Below, in pieces: positions 7,736-15,503 of a stretch of DNA of 64,000 nt (positions are counted from its first letter, which is position 1; every line of letters starts with the position of its first letter). A model generated the notes under the pieces. That model had not been told where the DNA came from. It saw nothing but the letters and a program-made list of their open reading frames with translations, and did not search any database. Source of the stretch: Streptomyces sp. MBT53 (GTDB taxonomy: Bacteria; Actinomycetota; Actinomycetes; Streptomycetales; Streptomycetaceae); contig NZ_JAEQAZ010000031.1 of the NCBI RefSeq assembly GCF_016654115.1, forward strand, positions 892 to 64,891. Reading direction: 5' to 3'. Position numbers and translations under genes: made by a program.

Positions 7736-8164
7736 ATGACTGGGCGGGAGCAGCACAGGGCGCATGGCGCGTGGCGGACCACGCGGACCGTGGCGCTCTG
7801 CCCTGCCCTTGCGGTGTTGTTCGCCGCGTTGGTGATGTGTCTGGGCGCCCTGGCCCACGCCACCGAAGCCCCGGCTGCCGCCCCCATGACCACCATGTCC
7901 GTCACGGCGGTCCCGGCGGACGTCTCGGGGACGCACCACGCCAGGACGTTCTCGGACCCGGGCGGCTGTCCGGCCGGTGACGTGTGCTGCGACCCGGTCG
8001 CCCACGGCGTACGAGCCGTCCGCACCGCGCCCGCCGAACCTCTGCCCGCGATCCTGCCCGCCGTGCGGAGCAGCCTCGGGCCGGGCACCCGCGCGCGTTG
8101 CCCCGCTCTCCCGCCCGCTCGTGGCGCTCCCGATCTCCACGTCCTCCAGGTGCAGCGGATCTAG
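7736..8164 (+). CDS. small membrane-anchored protein, DUF6153-like
   Basis: A 142-residue protein with one hydrophobic segment (TVALCPALAVLFAALVMCLG, about residues 20-40), a Met/Thr-rich stretch and a short Cys region (GGCPAGDVCCDP). The tail PDLHVLQVQRI resembles the C-terminus of DUF6153 proteins of Streptomyces, which are small exported proteins of unknown role often near metal or redox genes. ATG 7736 or GTG 7733 are both possible. It precedes DUF3105 and DUF305 genes on the same strand and may share their transcript. Family assignment is tentative. Confidence 0.6.
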   Translation: MTGREQHRAHGAWRTTRTVALCPALAVLFAALVMCLGALAHATEAPAAAPMTTMSVTAVPADVSGTHHARTFSDPGGCPAGDVCCDPVAHGVRAVRTAPAEPLPAILPAVRSSLGPGTRARCPALPPARGAPDLHVLQVQRI

Positions 8165-8260
8165 AGAGATGCCCGCGCGCACGCGCACCGGCATGCCCTC
8201 ACCCCTGCACTCACCCACCGCCGTACGACGACACCGTGCGGCGGGGACAAGGACGTACCC

Positions 8261-8917
8261 ATGAGCAAGACCAGCAAGAAGGCGGCTGCCGCCGACCGTA
8301 AGGCCCGTATCGAGGCGATGCGCCGCGCCGAGAAGGCTCGCGACCGCAGAAACCGCATCCTCACCATCACCCTCAGCACGGTCATGGTCGCCGGGCTGGT
8401 CGGCTGGGGCGCCTACGCCGTCAACAACGCCAACGAGAAGAAGGACCAGAAGGCCGCCGCCGCGAAGAAGCTCATACGCGGCGAGAAGACCTGGGACGCC
8501 AAGAAGCTCGGCCGCAACCATGTCGAGACCAAGGTCAGCTACCCGATGAACCCGCCCGTCGGCGGCAACCACGCCCCGGTCTGGATGACCTGCAACGGCA
8601 ACGTCTACACCAAGGCCATACCGAACGAGAACGCCGTCCACTCCCTCGAACACGGCGCGGTCTGGGTGACGTACAACGACAAGGCGACCGCAGCCGACCT
8701 CAAGACCCTCGCCGACAAGGTCTCCAAGACCCCGTACACGCTGATGAGTCCGGACAAGACCGAGTCCGGGACGGTCATGCTCTCGGCCTGGGGCCACCAG
8801 CTCAGCGTCAACACGGCTTCCGACCCGCGGGTCGAGGAGTTCCTCACCAAGTACGTGCAGGGTGCGCAGACCCCGGAGCCGGGCGCCGCCTGCACCAACG
8901 GGCTGACCGCCTCATGA
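8261..8917 (+). CDS. DUF3105 membrane protein
   Basis: A 218-residue protein with a basic, Lys/Ala-rich cytoplasmic N-terminus (residues 1-30), one transmembrane helix (ILTITLSTVMVAGLVGWGAY) and an extracellular DUF3105 domain. The domain shows the family landmarks YPMNPPVGGNHAPVWMTCNG and NAVHSLEHGAVWVTY, whose His, Cys and Glu could bind metal. DUF3105 genes are frequently paired with DUF305 genes in actinobacteria, as here with a 4-bp ATGA overlap. Function not established. Confidence 0.9.
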   Translation: MSKTSKKAAAADRKARIEAMRRAEKARDRRNRILTITLSTVMVAGLVGWGAYAVNNANEKKDQKAAAAKKLIRGEKTWDAKKLGRNHVETKVSYPMNPPVGGNHAPVWMTCNGNVYTKAIPNENAVHSLEHGAVWVTYNDKATAADLKTLADKVSKTPYTLMSPDKTESGTVMLSAWGHQLSVNTASDPRVEEFLTKYVQGAQTPEPGAACTNGLTAS

Positions 8918-9612
8918 CCGACACGACCGCCACCGCACCGGACGACACCGACCTGGACGACGTACCCGCCCGCAAGCCCGCGCTCAGCCGCTGGCTCGTC
9001 GCCGGCGCGGCGGCCTTGGTCGCCGTCGTCCTGGCCCTCTCGTTGCTAGCCATCACGGACAACGACGACGGCGACAACAAGTCAGCCGCCGTCCCCACGG
9101 CCGGCTCCGCCGACGCCGGCTTCGCCCGCGACATGGCCGTCCACCACCAACAGGCCGTCGAAATGGCCTACATCGTCCGCGACCGTACGAAGAACACCGA
9201 AGTCCGGGGCCTCGCCTACGACATCGCCCAGACCCAGGCCAACCAGCGCGGCATGCTGCTCGGCTGGCTCTCGCTGTGGGACCTGCCGGTGACGTCCGCC
9301 GACGGCTACATGACCTGGATGCCCATGGGCGGGATGGGCCACCAGGTGAAGGACGGCTCCCTCATGCCGGGCATGGCCACCAACACCGAACTCGGTCGAC
9401 TCGGCAAGCTCAGTGGCAAACAGGCGGAGGTCCTCTACCTCCAGCTCATGTACGCCCACCACATGGGCGGCATCGACATGGCCCGCGCCTGCGCCCAGCA
9501 GTGCACGGTCCCCCAGGAGAAGACGCTCGCCCAGGGCATGGTCGACGCCCAGCAGTCGGAGATGAAGGTCATGGCCGACCTGCTCCGGGAGCGGGGCTCG
9601 GCACCCCGATGA
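8914..9612 (+). CDS. DUF305 domain protein
   Basis: A 232-residue membrane-anchored protein: short acidic N-terminus, one transmembrane helix (WLVAGAAALVAVVLALSLLA) and an extracytoplasmic ferritin-like DUF305 domain. The conserved His/Met motifs are present twice, as DMAVHHQQAVEMA and MYAHHMGGIDMA. Met- and His-rich DUF305 proteins are often linked to copper or other metal handling, but no reaction is established. Translationally coupled to the DUF3105 gene and followed by a strong hairpin. Confidence 0.9.
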   Translation: MTDTTATAPDDTDLDDVPARKPALSRWLVAGAAALVAVVLALSLLAITDNDDGDNKSAAVPTAGSADAGFARDMAVHHQQAVEMAYIVRDRTKNTEVRGLAYDIAQTQANQRGMLLGWLSLWDLPVTSADGYMTWMPMGGMGHQVKDGSLMPGMATNTELGRLGKLSGKQAEVLYLQLMYAHHMGGIDMARACAQQCTVPQEKTLAQGMVDAQQSEMKVMADLLRERGSAPR

Positions 9613-9616
9613 CACC

Positions 9617-9655
9617 GAGGCCCGTGACACCCGAAGCCTGGGTGTCACGGGCCTC
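9617..9655. terminator. strong hairpin terminator after the DUF305 gene
   Basis: GAGGCCCGTGACACCC (9617-9632) and GGGTGTCACGGGCCTC (9640-9655) form a perfect 16-bp stem with a 7-base loop. It lies between the DUF305 gene and the convergent exporter gene and could act in both directions. Confidence 0.75.
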
Positions 9656-9705
9656 CCGTCCGTCGCGGGCACTCAGAACCGGTCCCGCAGGTACGGCCGT
9701 TCACG

Positions 9706-10311
9706 TCACAGACCGAAGGCGCCGCCCTCGACGAGGATGAGCAGGCCGATGCCGATCAGGACCAGGGGCAGCAGGATGTGACCCCAGCGGGACAGGGCCT
9801 TCGCGATGACCGGACGGGTCGCGAAGAACCGGCCGGCGAAGCACCACACCGCCACCAGCACGAGGAACACCACGGCGTACACGCTCATCCCGCCGACGCC
9901 GGCCGTGGCGAAGACCGGCACGTAGACACCGATGTTGTCGCCGCCGTTGGCGAAGGTGACCGCGGCGACCTCCAGCGGACTCGGCCCGCTCCCCTCGGCC
10001 TGCGCTTCCTCCTCGTCCCCGTCACCGTCGCGGTGGTTCCGCCACGCCTGCCAGGCGGCCTTCAGGCCCAGCGCCAGCGGCAGCAGACCGAGGTAGGGGA
10101 TCGCGGACTCGGGCAGGAACGTAGCACCGAACGCGGCGGCCACCGCCACGGCGAGGATCGCGGCGAAGCCCAGGTACTGGCCGAGCACGATGCGGCGCGT
10201 GGAACCGTGGTGCCCGGCGCCCTGGGCGAAGAACAGCGCCAGGATCAGGATGTCGTCGACGTTGGTGACGGCGAACAGCCCGGCTGCCTGCCCGATGATG
10301 CCCAGGTCCAC
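9706..10311 (-). CDS. CadD-family cadmium resistance transporter
   Basis: A 201-residue membrane protein with about six helices of the CadD/LysE-like type. Family landmarks are FAVTNVDDILILALFFAQ near the N-terminus and VTFANGGDNIGVYVPVF near residue 125, plus an acidic loop (DGDGDEEEAQAEG) between helices 3 and 4. Members export Cd(II) or other cations. It sits just before the arsenic genes on the same strand as arsC but 140 bases away, so it may be a separate unit of the same metal-resistance cluster. Confidence 0.85.
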   Translation of the reverse strand: MDLGIIGQAAGLFAVTNVDDILILALFFAQGAGHHGSTRRIVLGQYLGFAAILAVAVAAAFGATFLPESAIPYLGLLPLALGLKAAWQAWRNHRDGDGDEEEAQAEGSGPSPLEVAAVTFANGGDNIGVYVPVFATAGVGGMSVYAVVFLVLVAVWCFAGRFFATRPVIAKALSRWGHILLPLVLIGIGLLILVEGGAFGL

Positions 10312-10451
10312 AAGTAGCGGGTCTCCTTCGGTGCCGGTGTCCCGGTGACGCTACCGAGAGCCCGGACCGAACCCCGCGCGGGGCCGAAGTTCAGTGGTCT
10401 TCGTCCCCGTGGACATCGAGCACGCTTACGTCGGACCTGGGCACCGACGAG

Positions 10452-10865
10452 TCACGCCTCCTGCCGTGCGTCGATCTCGGCGATCAGGGCCTCGATACGG
10501 GTCCTGATCTCGTCGCGGATCGGGCGGACGGCCTCGACACCCTTGCCGGCCGGGTCCTCCAGGGCCCAGTCGAGGTACTTCTTGCCGGGGAAGATCGGGC
10601 AGGCGTCGCCGCAGCCCATGGTGATGACGTAGTCGGATGCCTGGACGGCCTCGGTGGTGAGGATCTTCGGCCTCTGGTCGGAGATGTCGACGCCGACCTC
10701 CTTCATGGCCTCGACCGCGGAAGGGTTGACCTGGTCGCCCGGGACGGAACCGGCGGAGCGGACCTCGATGCGGTCACCCGCGAGGTGGGTCAGCCACGCG
10801 GAGGCCATCTGGGAACGGCCGGCGTTGTGGACGCAGACGAACAGCACGGAGGGCTTGTCGGACAT
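10452..10865 (-). CDS. arsC: arsenate reductase ArsC (low-molecular-weight phosphatase fold)
   Basis: A 137-residue ArsC that reduces As(V) to As(III). The P-loop CVHNAGRS (Cys-X5-Arg) is near the N-terminus, and a second pair of cysteines occurs in GCGDACP near residue 80. Whether electrons come from thioredoxin or mycothiol/mycoredoxin cannot be settled from the sequence. The ATG at 10865 is chosen because the family begins at about this point; an upstream ATG at 10910 would add 15 unusual residues. Divergent from arsR with an ArsR-like operator between them. Confidence 0.93.
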   Translation of the reverse strand: MSDKPSVLFVCVHNAGRSQMASAWLTHLAGDRIEVRSAGSVPGDQVNPSAVEAMKEVGVDISDQRPKILTTEAVQASDYVITMGCGDACPIFPGKKYLDWALEDPAGKGVEAVRPIRDEIRTRIEALIAEIDARQEA

Positions 10866-10951
10866 CAGCGGTCTCTCTCGTCTCATGGCGACATCAGGCA
10901 CGGATGGCATCAGGCGCGAGTGACATCAGCACCCCGTGGCGTCAGCCACCA

Positions 10952-10969
10952 CTGATATGAAAGTATCAG
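10952..10969. promoter_or_regulatory. probable ArsR operator, arsC/arsR interval
   Basis: CTGATA (10952-10957) and TATCAG (10964-10969) flank a 6-base centre, ending only 3 bases before the arsR ATG at 10973. No Shine-Dalgarno sequence fits in that gap, so arsR mRNA may be leaderless and the operator would cover its promoter. Four ATCAG direct repeats also lie at 10864, 10893, 10909 and 10925. Confidence 0.6.
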
Positions 10970-10972
10970 CCC

Positions 10973-11281
10973 ATGCTGACGTCAGTCGACACTGATCTGA
11001 TCCGGGTTCTGGCCGACCCGCTCAGGCTCCGGATCGTGACCCTGCTCGCCCAAGAGACGCTGTGCACCACTCACCTCGTGGAGGAGACCGGTGCCCGGCA
11101 GACCAACCTCTCCAACCACATGAAGGTGCTGCGCGAGGCCGGGGTCGTCGAGACGGAACCGTGCGGCCGGTACACCTACTACCGGCTCAAGCCCGAGGTC
11201 CTCGCCTCCCTCGCAGGCCAGTTCGCCGAACTGGCCGAGTCCGCGCGCGCCGCCGCGCAGAACAAGAGGGCCTGTCCATGA
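10973..11281 (+). CDS. arsR: ArsR/SmtB family repressor, module 1
   Basis: A 102-residue winged-helix repressor. The recognition helix region ARQTNLSNHMKVLREAGVVE is typical. The sensor position in helix 3 reads LCTTHL, with one Cys where the classical E. coli protein has CVC; further Cys residues lie in the wing (EPCGRYTYY) and at the C-terminus (NKRACP), so As(III) could be bound by an unusual set. It overlaps the aquaporin gene by 4 bp and is divergent from arsC, which it should also control. Confidence 0.93.
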   Translation: MLTSVDTDLIRVLADPLRLRIVTLLAQETLCTTHLVEETGARQTNLSNHMKVLREAGVVETEPCGRYTYYRLKPEVLASLAGQFAELAESARAAAQNKRACP

Positions 11282-12048
11282 CCGCCGCCGAAGCCGCCCC
11301 GCAGGCACAGTCCTCCCCTGCGCCCGTTTCTGTCGGGTCCGCACCGGGTGCGACTCCGCCGCGTGCTCCCCTGATCGCCAGGGCCGCCGCCGAACTCATA
11401 GGCACCGCGGCCCTGGTGGCGATCGTGGTCGGCTCCGGCATCCAGGCCACCGAACTCACCAAGGACGTCGGCCTGCAACTGCTGGCCAACTCCACCGCCA
11501 CCGTCTTCGGCCTCGGCATCCTGATCCTGCTGCTCGGCCCGGTCTCCGGTGCCCACTTCAACCCGGTCGTCACCTTGGCCGAGTGGTGGACCGCTCGCCG
11601 TGGTGGCCCCGGAGTCACCCCGCGCGAGGTGGCCGTGTACGTACCTGCGCAGATCGTCGGCGCGATCGCGGGAGCGATCCTGGCGGACGCGATGTTCGCC
11701 GAGCCGCTGGTGAAGTGGTCCACGCACGACCGCTCTTCGGGGCACCTGCTGCTGGGTGAGGTGGTCGCGACGGCGGGCCTGATCCTGCTGATCTTCGGCC
11801 TCGCCCGCGCCGACCGCCTGCGGTACGCCCCCGTGGCCGTCGCCTCCTACATCGGCGCCGCGTACTGGTTCACCTCGTCCACGTCCTTCGCCAACCCGGC
11901 GGTCACCATCGGCCGCGCCTTCACCGACACCTTCGCGGGCATCGCGCCGGGCTCGGTCCTGGGGTTCATCGGCATGCAACTCGTCGGCGCCGTGGTCGGG
12001 TTGGGGCTGGTGGCACTCATCTTCGTGCGTGGCCGCCCTGCCGCGTGA
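11278..12048 (+). CDS. MIP/aquaporin-family channel in an ars operon
   Basis: A 256-residue major-intrinsic-protein channel with six predicted helices after a Pro/Ala-rich 35-residue N-terminus. Both half-helix motifs are present: GAHFNPVVTLAEW and SSTSFANPAVTIGRAFTDT. The ATG at 11278 overlaps the arsR stop. In Sinorhizobium the ars operon uses an aquaglyceroporin (AqpS) instead of the ArsB pump, letting As(III) made by ArsC flow out. The same role is inferred here because no ArsB or Acr3 gene is visible. Confidence 0.9.
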   Translation: MTAAEAAPQAQSSPAPVSVGSAPGATPPRAPLIARAAAELIGTAALVAIVVGSGIQATELTKDVGLQLLANSTATVFGLGILILLLGPVSGAHFNPVVTLAEWWTARRGGPGVTPREVAVYVPAQIVGAIAGAILADAMFAEPLVKWSTHDRSSGHLLLGEVVATAGLILLIFGLARADRLRYAPVAVASYIGAAYWFTSSTSFANPAVTIGRAFTDTFAGIAPGSVLGFIGMQLVGAVVGLGLVALIFVRGRPAA

Positions 12049-12180
12049 CGTACACGGCAGAGGCGAGGGCGGAAGGCGGCGGCCAGTCCGGGCTCGCCGC
12101 CGACTGTCACCTGCGCGGCCTCATGCCTTCGTCCCCGCCGTCCCGGCCGGTGGACCTTCGACAGACGCCTGAGGGTGGCG

Positions 12181-12566
12181 TCACGTGGTGCGCGTCGCCG
12201 TGTCCACCCAGCGGGCCAGGACACTGAAAGCGGCGAGCTGTTCGAGAGCCTCGTGCTGGGGAAGCCCCGGCAAGCCGTCCTCGTGACTGTTGGGATTCCG
12301 GATACCGGCGTAGCAACCTTCGGCGAAGGCGGCGGCGCCACGTTGGAGGCTGCGGAAGGTGTCGCTGCCGTCGTCAATCATCGAACGCAGACGCGGCTGC
12401 CCGGGCCTCGGCTCGTCCTTCGAGAAGACGCTCTGGAACAGGGCGGTTTCGGTCGCGTCCCGTCGGCCGACCTTGTCTTGCGCCTCACGGTTGACCTTCT
12501 TGACCGCGCGGTGACCGCCTCCCGGAAGTGACCGTCACGCCACAGCGCCTTCGCCGCAGACCAGAC
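12181..12566 (-). pseudogene. TIGR02391-family protein, C-terminal remnant with frameshift
   Basis: The minus strand carries the conserved end of a TIGR02391 protein: GAAAFAEGCYAGIRNPNSHE, then LPQHEALEQLAAFSVLARW, ending at 12181. Upstream in the same frame are TETALFQSVFSKD and HRAVKKVNREAQDK; the preceding part, SAAKALWRDGHFREAV, continues only after a shift of frame near 12525. The N-terminal half is replaced by the transposase relic that follows, so the gene is dead. TIGR02391 proteins are of unknown function and often lie near restriction or defence genes. Confidence 0.65.
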
Positions 12567-12568
12567 CT

Positions 12569-12900
12569 GAGGACGGGGAAGCCCTGGCGTTCGCAGATCC
12601 GGATGATCCGGTGGGCGCGGGCCGCGGTGAGGTCGTGCGCGCGGCCGGGCAGTGCGGGTGAGATCCACAGCAGCCGCCCGGCCGGGTCGGTCACCACCTG
12701 GACGTTCACCCCGTGGCGTCGGTGTTTTGGGGAGAAGTCGGCCCGGCTGTCACCGACCCGATCGCGTTCCGCCAGGGTGCCATCGAGGAGGACGTAGGCG
12801 GGGTCGGCCTCGCGCGGGGTCCGCAGGAGCCCGGGTACCCGGTCGGCGAGCAGATCGACGACGACTGTGCCCGGACGAGCAGCCTGCGTGCATGGTCCGG
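12569..12900 (-). mobile_element. IS5-type (DDE_Tnp_4) transposase remnant
   Basis: The minus strand reads as the middle of a DDE transposase: VVVDLLADRVPGLLR, then AYVLLDGTLAERDRVGDSRA, FSPKHRRHGVNVQVVTDPAG and LLWISPALPGRAHDLTAARA. The first catalytic Asp region (LLDGTL) and a second (VVTDPAG) are visible, but the protein stops making sense after ERQGFPVL at about 12569, where it joins TIGR02391 sequence. The N-terminal HTH part is degenerate. I found no terminal inverted repeats. The whole 12049-12986 gap is made of such relics. Confidence 0.7.
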
Positions 12901-12986
12901 GTCGACGCGGTCCACCGGGACGTCCTGTGCACCACGGCGATGACGGCCGCGGTGGACTGCGGGTCAGGGACCTGGCGCGCCGGCTC

Positions 12987-14066
12987 TCACTGGGGTTGCA
13001 GGATGCCGCGCAGGTCGCGGCGGGGTGAGAGGGCGGGGGTGCGGGTGTGCCCGACGCGGACCAGCATCTGGAGCTTCCCGGGCGGGGTGACGTCGGCGAG
13101 GGCGTCCATCCGGGCGCGCAGCCGGTCCATCTGCGGGAATTCCTGGAGGGTCTGGCTGAGCGGGTGGAATCTCAGGTCGTGGCCGGCCGCGGTGAGCTGT
13201 GCGCGCACATAGGCACGCCCGGTGGTGATCCAGTCCGCCATGGTGTTCGCCGGGGTCGTCAGGGTGAGCAGCGCCCTGGTGTCACGGACGGTTTTGGCGA
13301 AGGTCCTGAGGTAGCCGGACCGGTTGATCCGGCTGTGCCAGTTGCTCGGCCGGGTCGTCCAGCGGGCCGCGGCCAGGGGCAGGCCGGTCATGCCCGCGGT
13401 GTCGAGGTTGAGCCCGTCGCCCTTCGCCGCGATCTCGGCGTCGGTGAACCGGAACCACTGGTTGGTCTCCTCGAACGTGCCGTGATCGTCGGCCTCGACG
13501 GTCATGCCCTGCACGGCACACTCGATGGCGTCGGCCATCCGCTGCGCGCCGATCCAGCCCGGTTGTACGCCGGGACGGGTGGCGGCGGCCGATATCGCGG
13601 CGCGCTCGGCGTCGGTGAGCGGCTGGGGCGTGTGCGGCAGGCGGCTGCTGCGCCGGTGCAGGATCTGTGCGAACAGGGGGTCCTCGCCCACCTGGGAGTC
13701 GGCGACGAGTCTCAGGTGCGCGGTGGGTTTCGTACCGTACTCGGCGAGGGTCATCCCGCCCTCGGGCAGCACGTCGACGTCCGTGCGGTACCCGAGATGG
13801 GTGGCGGCGATCGAGGTCATCTCCACCAGAGTGCCGTGGCTGATGTGCACCTGTCGGCCGGGCGGGTCGGTGACGGGAAGCAGCCGGGCCGGGTCGAAGT
13901 AGACCCGCGCCTCGGTGTCCGACACCACCTCGATCCGCCACGGCTGGGTGTTGTGCGCGCTCGGCGCGGTGATCCCGTAGCGCAGCGCCTGCACGATCGG
14001 CGGGCTGTCCGGGGCCACCGTCGACAGCGGACGGTCCCCCTCGGAGCCGAGGCGGTAGAGGGTCAT
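12987..14066 (-). CDS. Acg-family nitroreductase-like FMN protein
   Basis: A 359-residue protein of the Acg nitroreductase family (FMN-binding fold without clear activity in some members). Landmarks are YGITAPSAHNTQPWRIEVVSD near residue 30, HRRSSRLPHTPQPL and the C-terminal PPGKLQMLVRVGHTRTPALSPRRD. An in-frame ATG at 14141 would add 25 residues; I prefer 14066, where GGGAG precedes the ATG and homology begins. It is divergent from a MarR gene, which probably controls it. Confidence 0.87.
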   Translation of the reverse strand: MTLYRLGSEGDRPLSTVAPDSPPIVQALRYGITAPSAHNTQPWRIEVVSDTEARVYFDPARLLPVTDPPGRQVHISHGTLVEMTSIAATHLGYRTDVDVLPEGGMTLAEYGTKPTAHLRLVADSQVGEDPLFAQILHRRSSRLPHTPQPLTDAERAAISAAATRPGVQPGWIGAQRMADAIECAVQGMTVEADDHGTFEETNQWFRFTDAEIAAKGDGLNLDTAGMTGLPLAAARWTTRPSNWHSRINRSGYLRTFAKTVRDTRALLTLTTPANTMADWITTGRAYVRAQLTAAGHDLRFHPLSQTLQEFPQMDRLRARMDALADVTPPGKLQMLVRVGHTRTPALSPRRDLRGILQPQ

Positions 14067-14159
14067 CCCAGCTCCCCGCTCGATGCCGAGCCGCCCTGCC
14101 CTGGCGGGCTCTTCTTGCGGATGCCCTCGTTCATACGCCACCCCTCAGGTCTCTTTCCA

Positions 14160-14186
14160 GGAAGTATCTCGCGCGGAAGATATTCC
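14160..14186. promoter_or_regulatory. candidate MarR operator
   Basis: GGAAGTATCT (14160-14169) and AGATATTCC (14178-14186) form an imperfect inverted repeat around a GC-rich centre. It lies in the 138-bp gap between the divergent nitroreductase and MarR genes, 19 bases before the MarR ATG. Weak but well placed. Confidence 0.45.
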
Positions 14187-14204
14187 GTTCTGCGGGTAAG
14201 GTCA

Positions 14205-14744
14205 ATGCCCGTGGGAAACTCAGAGATCGCGCCGACCGCGTTGGCCGCGCAGGTGGAGCGGGTGCTCGCGGAATGGCGAGTGGCCCGGCCCGACCTCGAC
14301 CCCACGCCGTTCCGCCTGTTCAGCGCCCTCGCCATCGCCGGCCGCCAGGTCCAGGAGTTCTACGACGCCAGCACCGCCCAGCACGGCCTGTCGGGCCCGG
14401 ATTTCTTTCTGCTCGCCGAGCTGCGTCGCCGCGGCGAACCCTTCCAGGCCACGCCCGGGGAGCTCACCCAGGTGCTGGTCCGCTCCTCGGGCGGCACCAC
14501 GAAGCTGCTCGACCGGCTCGTCGCCGTCGGGCACATCACCCGTGTCGCCAACCCTGACGACCGCCGCTCCACCCTGGTCCAGCTGACCGACAACGGCCGT
14601 CGCCTGATCGACGTCGCCCTCCAGGACCACCTGGCCGCGGAGGCGACGCTCCTGCAAGACCTCGACCCCGCCGACACGACTCTGGTCATCGACCTGCTGT
14701 GGGCCCTGACCAGCCGCCTACGCGCCTGGACCCGTCCGGACTAG
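14205..14744 (+). CDS. MarR family transcriptional regulator
   Basis: A 179-residue MarR regulator with the winged helix at about residues 70-140: GPDFFLLAELRRRGEPFQAT, then LVRSSGGTTKLLDRLVAVGH and the wing NPDDRRSTLVQLTDNGRRL. The ATG at 14205 and a GTG at 14211 are both possible. It is divergent from the nitroreductase-like gene, which suggests that it senses an oxidant or aromatic compound handled by that enzyme. Confidence 0.92.
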   Translation: MPVGNSEIAPTALAAQVERVLAEWRVARPDLDPTPFRLFSALAIAGRQVQEFYDASTAQHGLSGPDFFLLAELRRRGEPFQATPGELTQVLVRSSGGTTKLLDRLVAVGHITRVANPDDRRSTLVQLTDNGRRLIDVALQDHLAAEATLLQDLDPADTTLVIDLLWALTSRLRAWTRPD

Positions 14745-14822
14745 GTGTTGCACACGCTGGCGCGAGGCCCGGACGGGTCGGCTCGGCGGCATATCCGTCG
14801 ACGCTTTGATCTTGGAATCCGG

Positions 14823-15086
14823 TCATACCGTGGTGTGGCGTGCAACGTATGCGCGCCTGCGGGGGCAACAGCGCATCCGGACCACTGCGATCATGCGGAG
14901 GGCTCGGTCGGCCTGGCGGTCCCCGCCTCGACCGAGTCGGTGTCGGTCCCTGCGTCCGGAGGAATCCGGAACTGGAGCGGCACCCCACAGAGCGGCGAAC
15001 GCGGCCTCTGTGCGCAGGCGTTCGGAGTTGTCGCCGGCCGGGACCAAGAGCTGACCGGCGGTCCCGGTGCCCACACTGAGCGGTGA
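14823..15086 (-). mobile_element. IS110-family transposase, C-terminal remnant
   Basis: The minus strand encodes the conserved C-terminal (Transposase_20-like) end of an IS110 transposase: GTAGQLLVPAGDNSERLRTE, AAFAALWGAAPVPDSSGRR, RHRLGRGGDRQADRAL and VRMRCCPRRRAYVARHT, then a stop. The N-terminal DEDD domain is missing, and so is the usual RTAEGKSK continuation. It occupies the gap between the MarR gene and the second arsR; nothing else coding is seen there. Confidence 0.75.
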
Positions 15087-15102
15087 TTCCTCATGCGGTT
15101 GG

Positions 15103-15480
15103 TCAGGCCGCGGTCGGAGCGATGGTCAGCAGCTTGCCCATCGCTGCCAGCACGGACGCCTCGACACGGTAGTAGACCCAGGTGCCGCGCCGCTCGGAGG
15201 TGAGCAGGCCCGCTTCCTTGAGCTTCTTCAGGTGGTGGGAGACGGTCGGCTGGGAGACGCCGACGTCGGAGATGTCGCACACGCACGCCTCGCCGCCCTC
15301 GTGCGAGGCAACAAGGGAGAACAGGCGCAGCCGTACCGGATCACCGAGCGCCTTGAACATCCGCGCGGCCGTTTCGGCTTCCTCCGCGGTGAAGGGGCGC
15401 TCGGTGAGCGGAGGGCAGCACGGTGCCGCAGCCTCGCCAGCGGCGGGTTCCAGCAACGGCAGCACCCGAGTATTCGACAT
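15103..15480 (-). CDS. arsR: ArsR/SmtB family repressor, module 2
   Basis: A 125-residue ArsR with the classical As(III)-sensing motif in helix 3 (EACVCDISDVGVSQPTVSHH) and winged-helix recognition KKLKEAGLLTSERRG. An N-terminal APCCPP adds two further cysteines. The ATG at 15480 lies inside an operator-like repeat (15472-15503) that recurs upstream of the ArsO-like gene, so initiation of its own transcript or translation would be blocked by bound repressor. It lies 4 bases downstream of the small conserved gene on the same strand. Confidence 0.92.
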   Translation of the reverse strand: MSNTRVLPLLEPAAGEAAAPCCPPLTERPFTAEEAETAARMFKALGDPVRLRLFSLVASHEGGEACVCDISDVGVSQPTVSHHLKKLKEAGLLTSERRGTWVYYRVEASVLAAMGKLLTIAPTAA

Positions 15481-15503
15481 GCATCTATGTTGACACATGT
15501 CGA
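15472..15503. promoter_or_regulatory. ArsR box 1, overlapping the arsR start codon
   Basis: A 32-bp element bounded by ATTCGACA and TGTCGA, with the core CTATGTTGAC. It matches the element at 16033-16064 at 27 of 32 positions, without gaps. The arsR ATG (15480-15478, minus strand) is inside it, as is the 3' end of the upstream small gene. Assignment to the module-2 ArsR is inference from position and repetition. Confidence 0.7.

Noticed and set aside
13047..14204. Long plus-strand open frame running into the MarR gene
   Set aside because: It is antisense to the nitroreductase-like gene and exists only because high GC suppresses stop codons; the MarR protein starts at 14205.
14745..15086. Possible plus-strand small protein between marR and arsR
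   Set aside because: The minus strand clearly reads as an IS110 transposase end, so plus-strand frames here are shadows.
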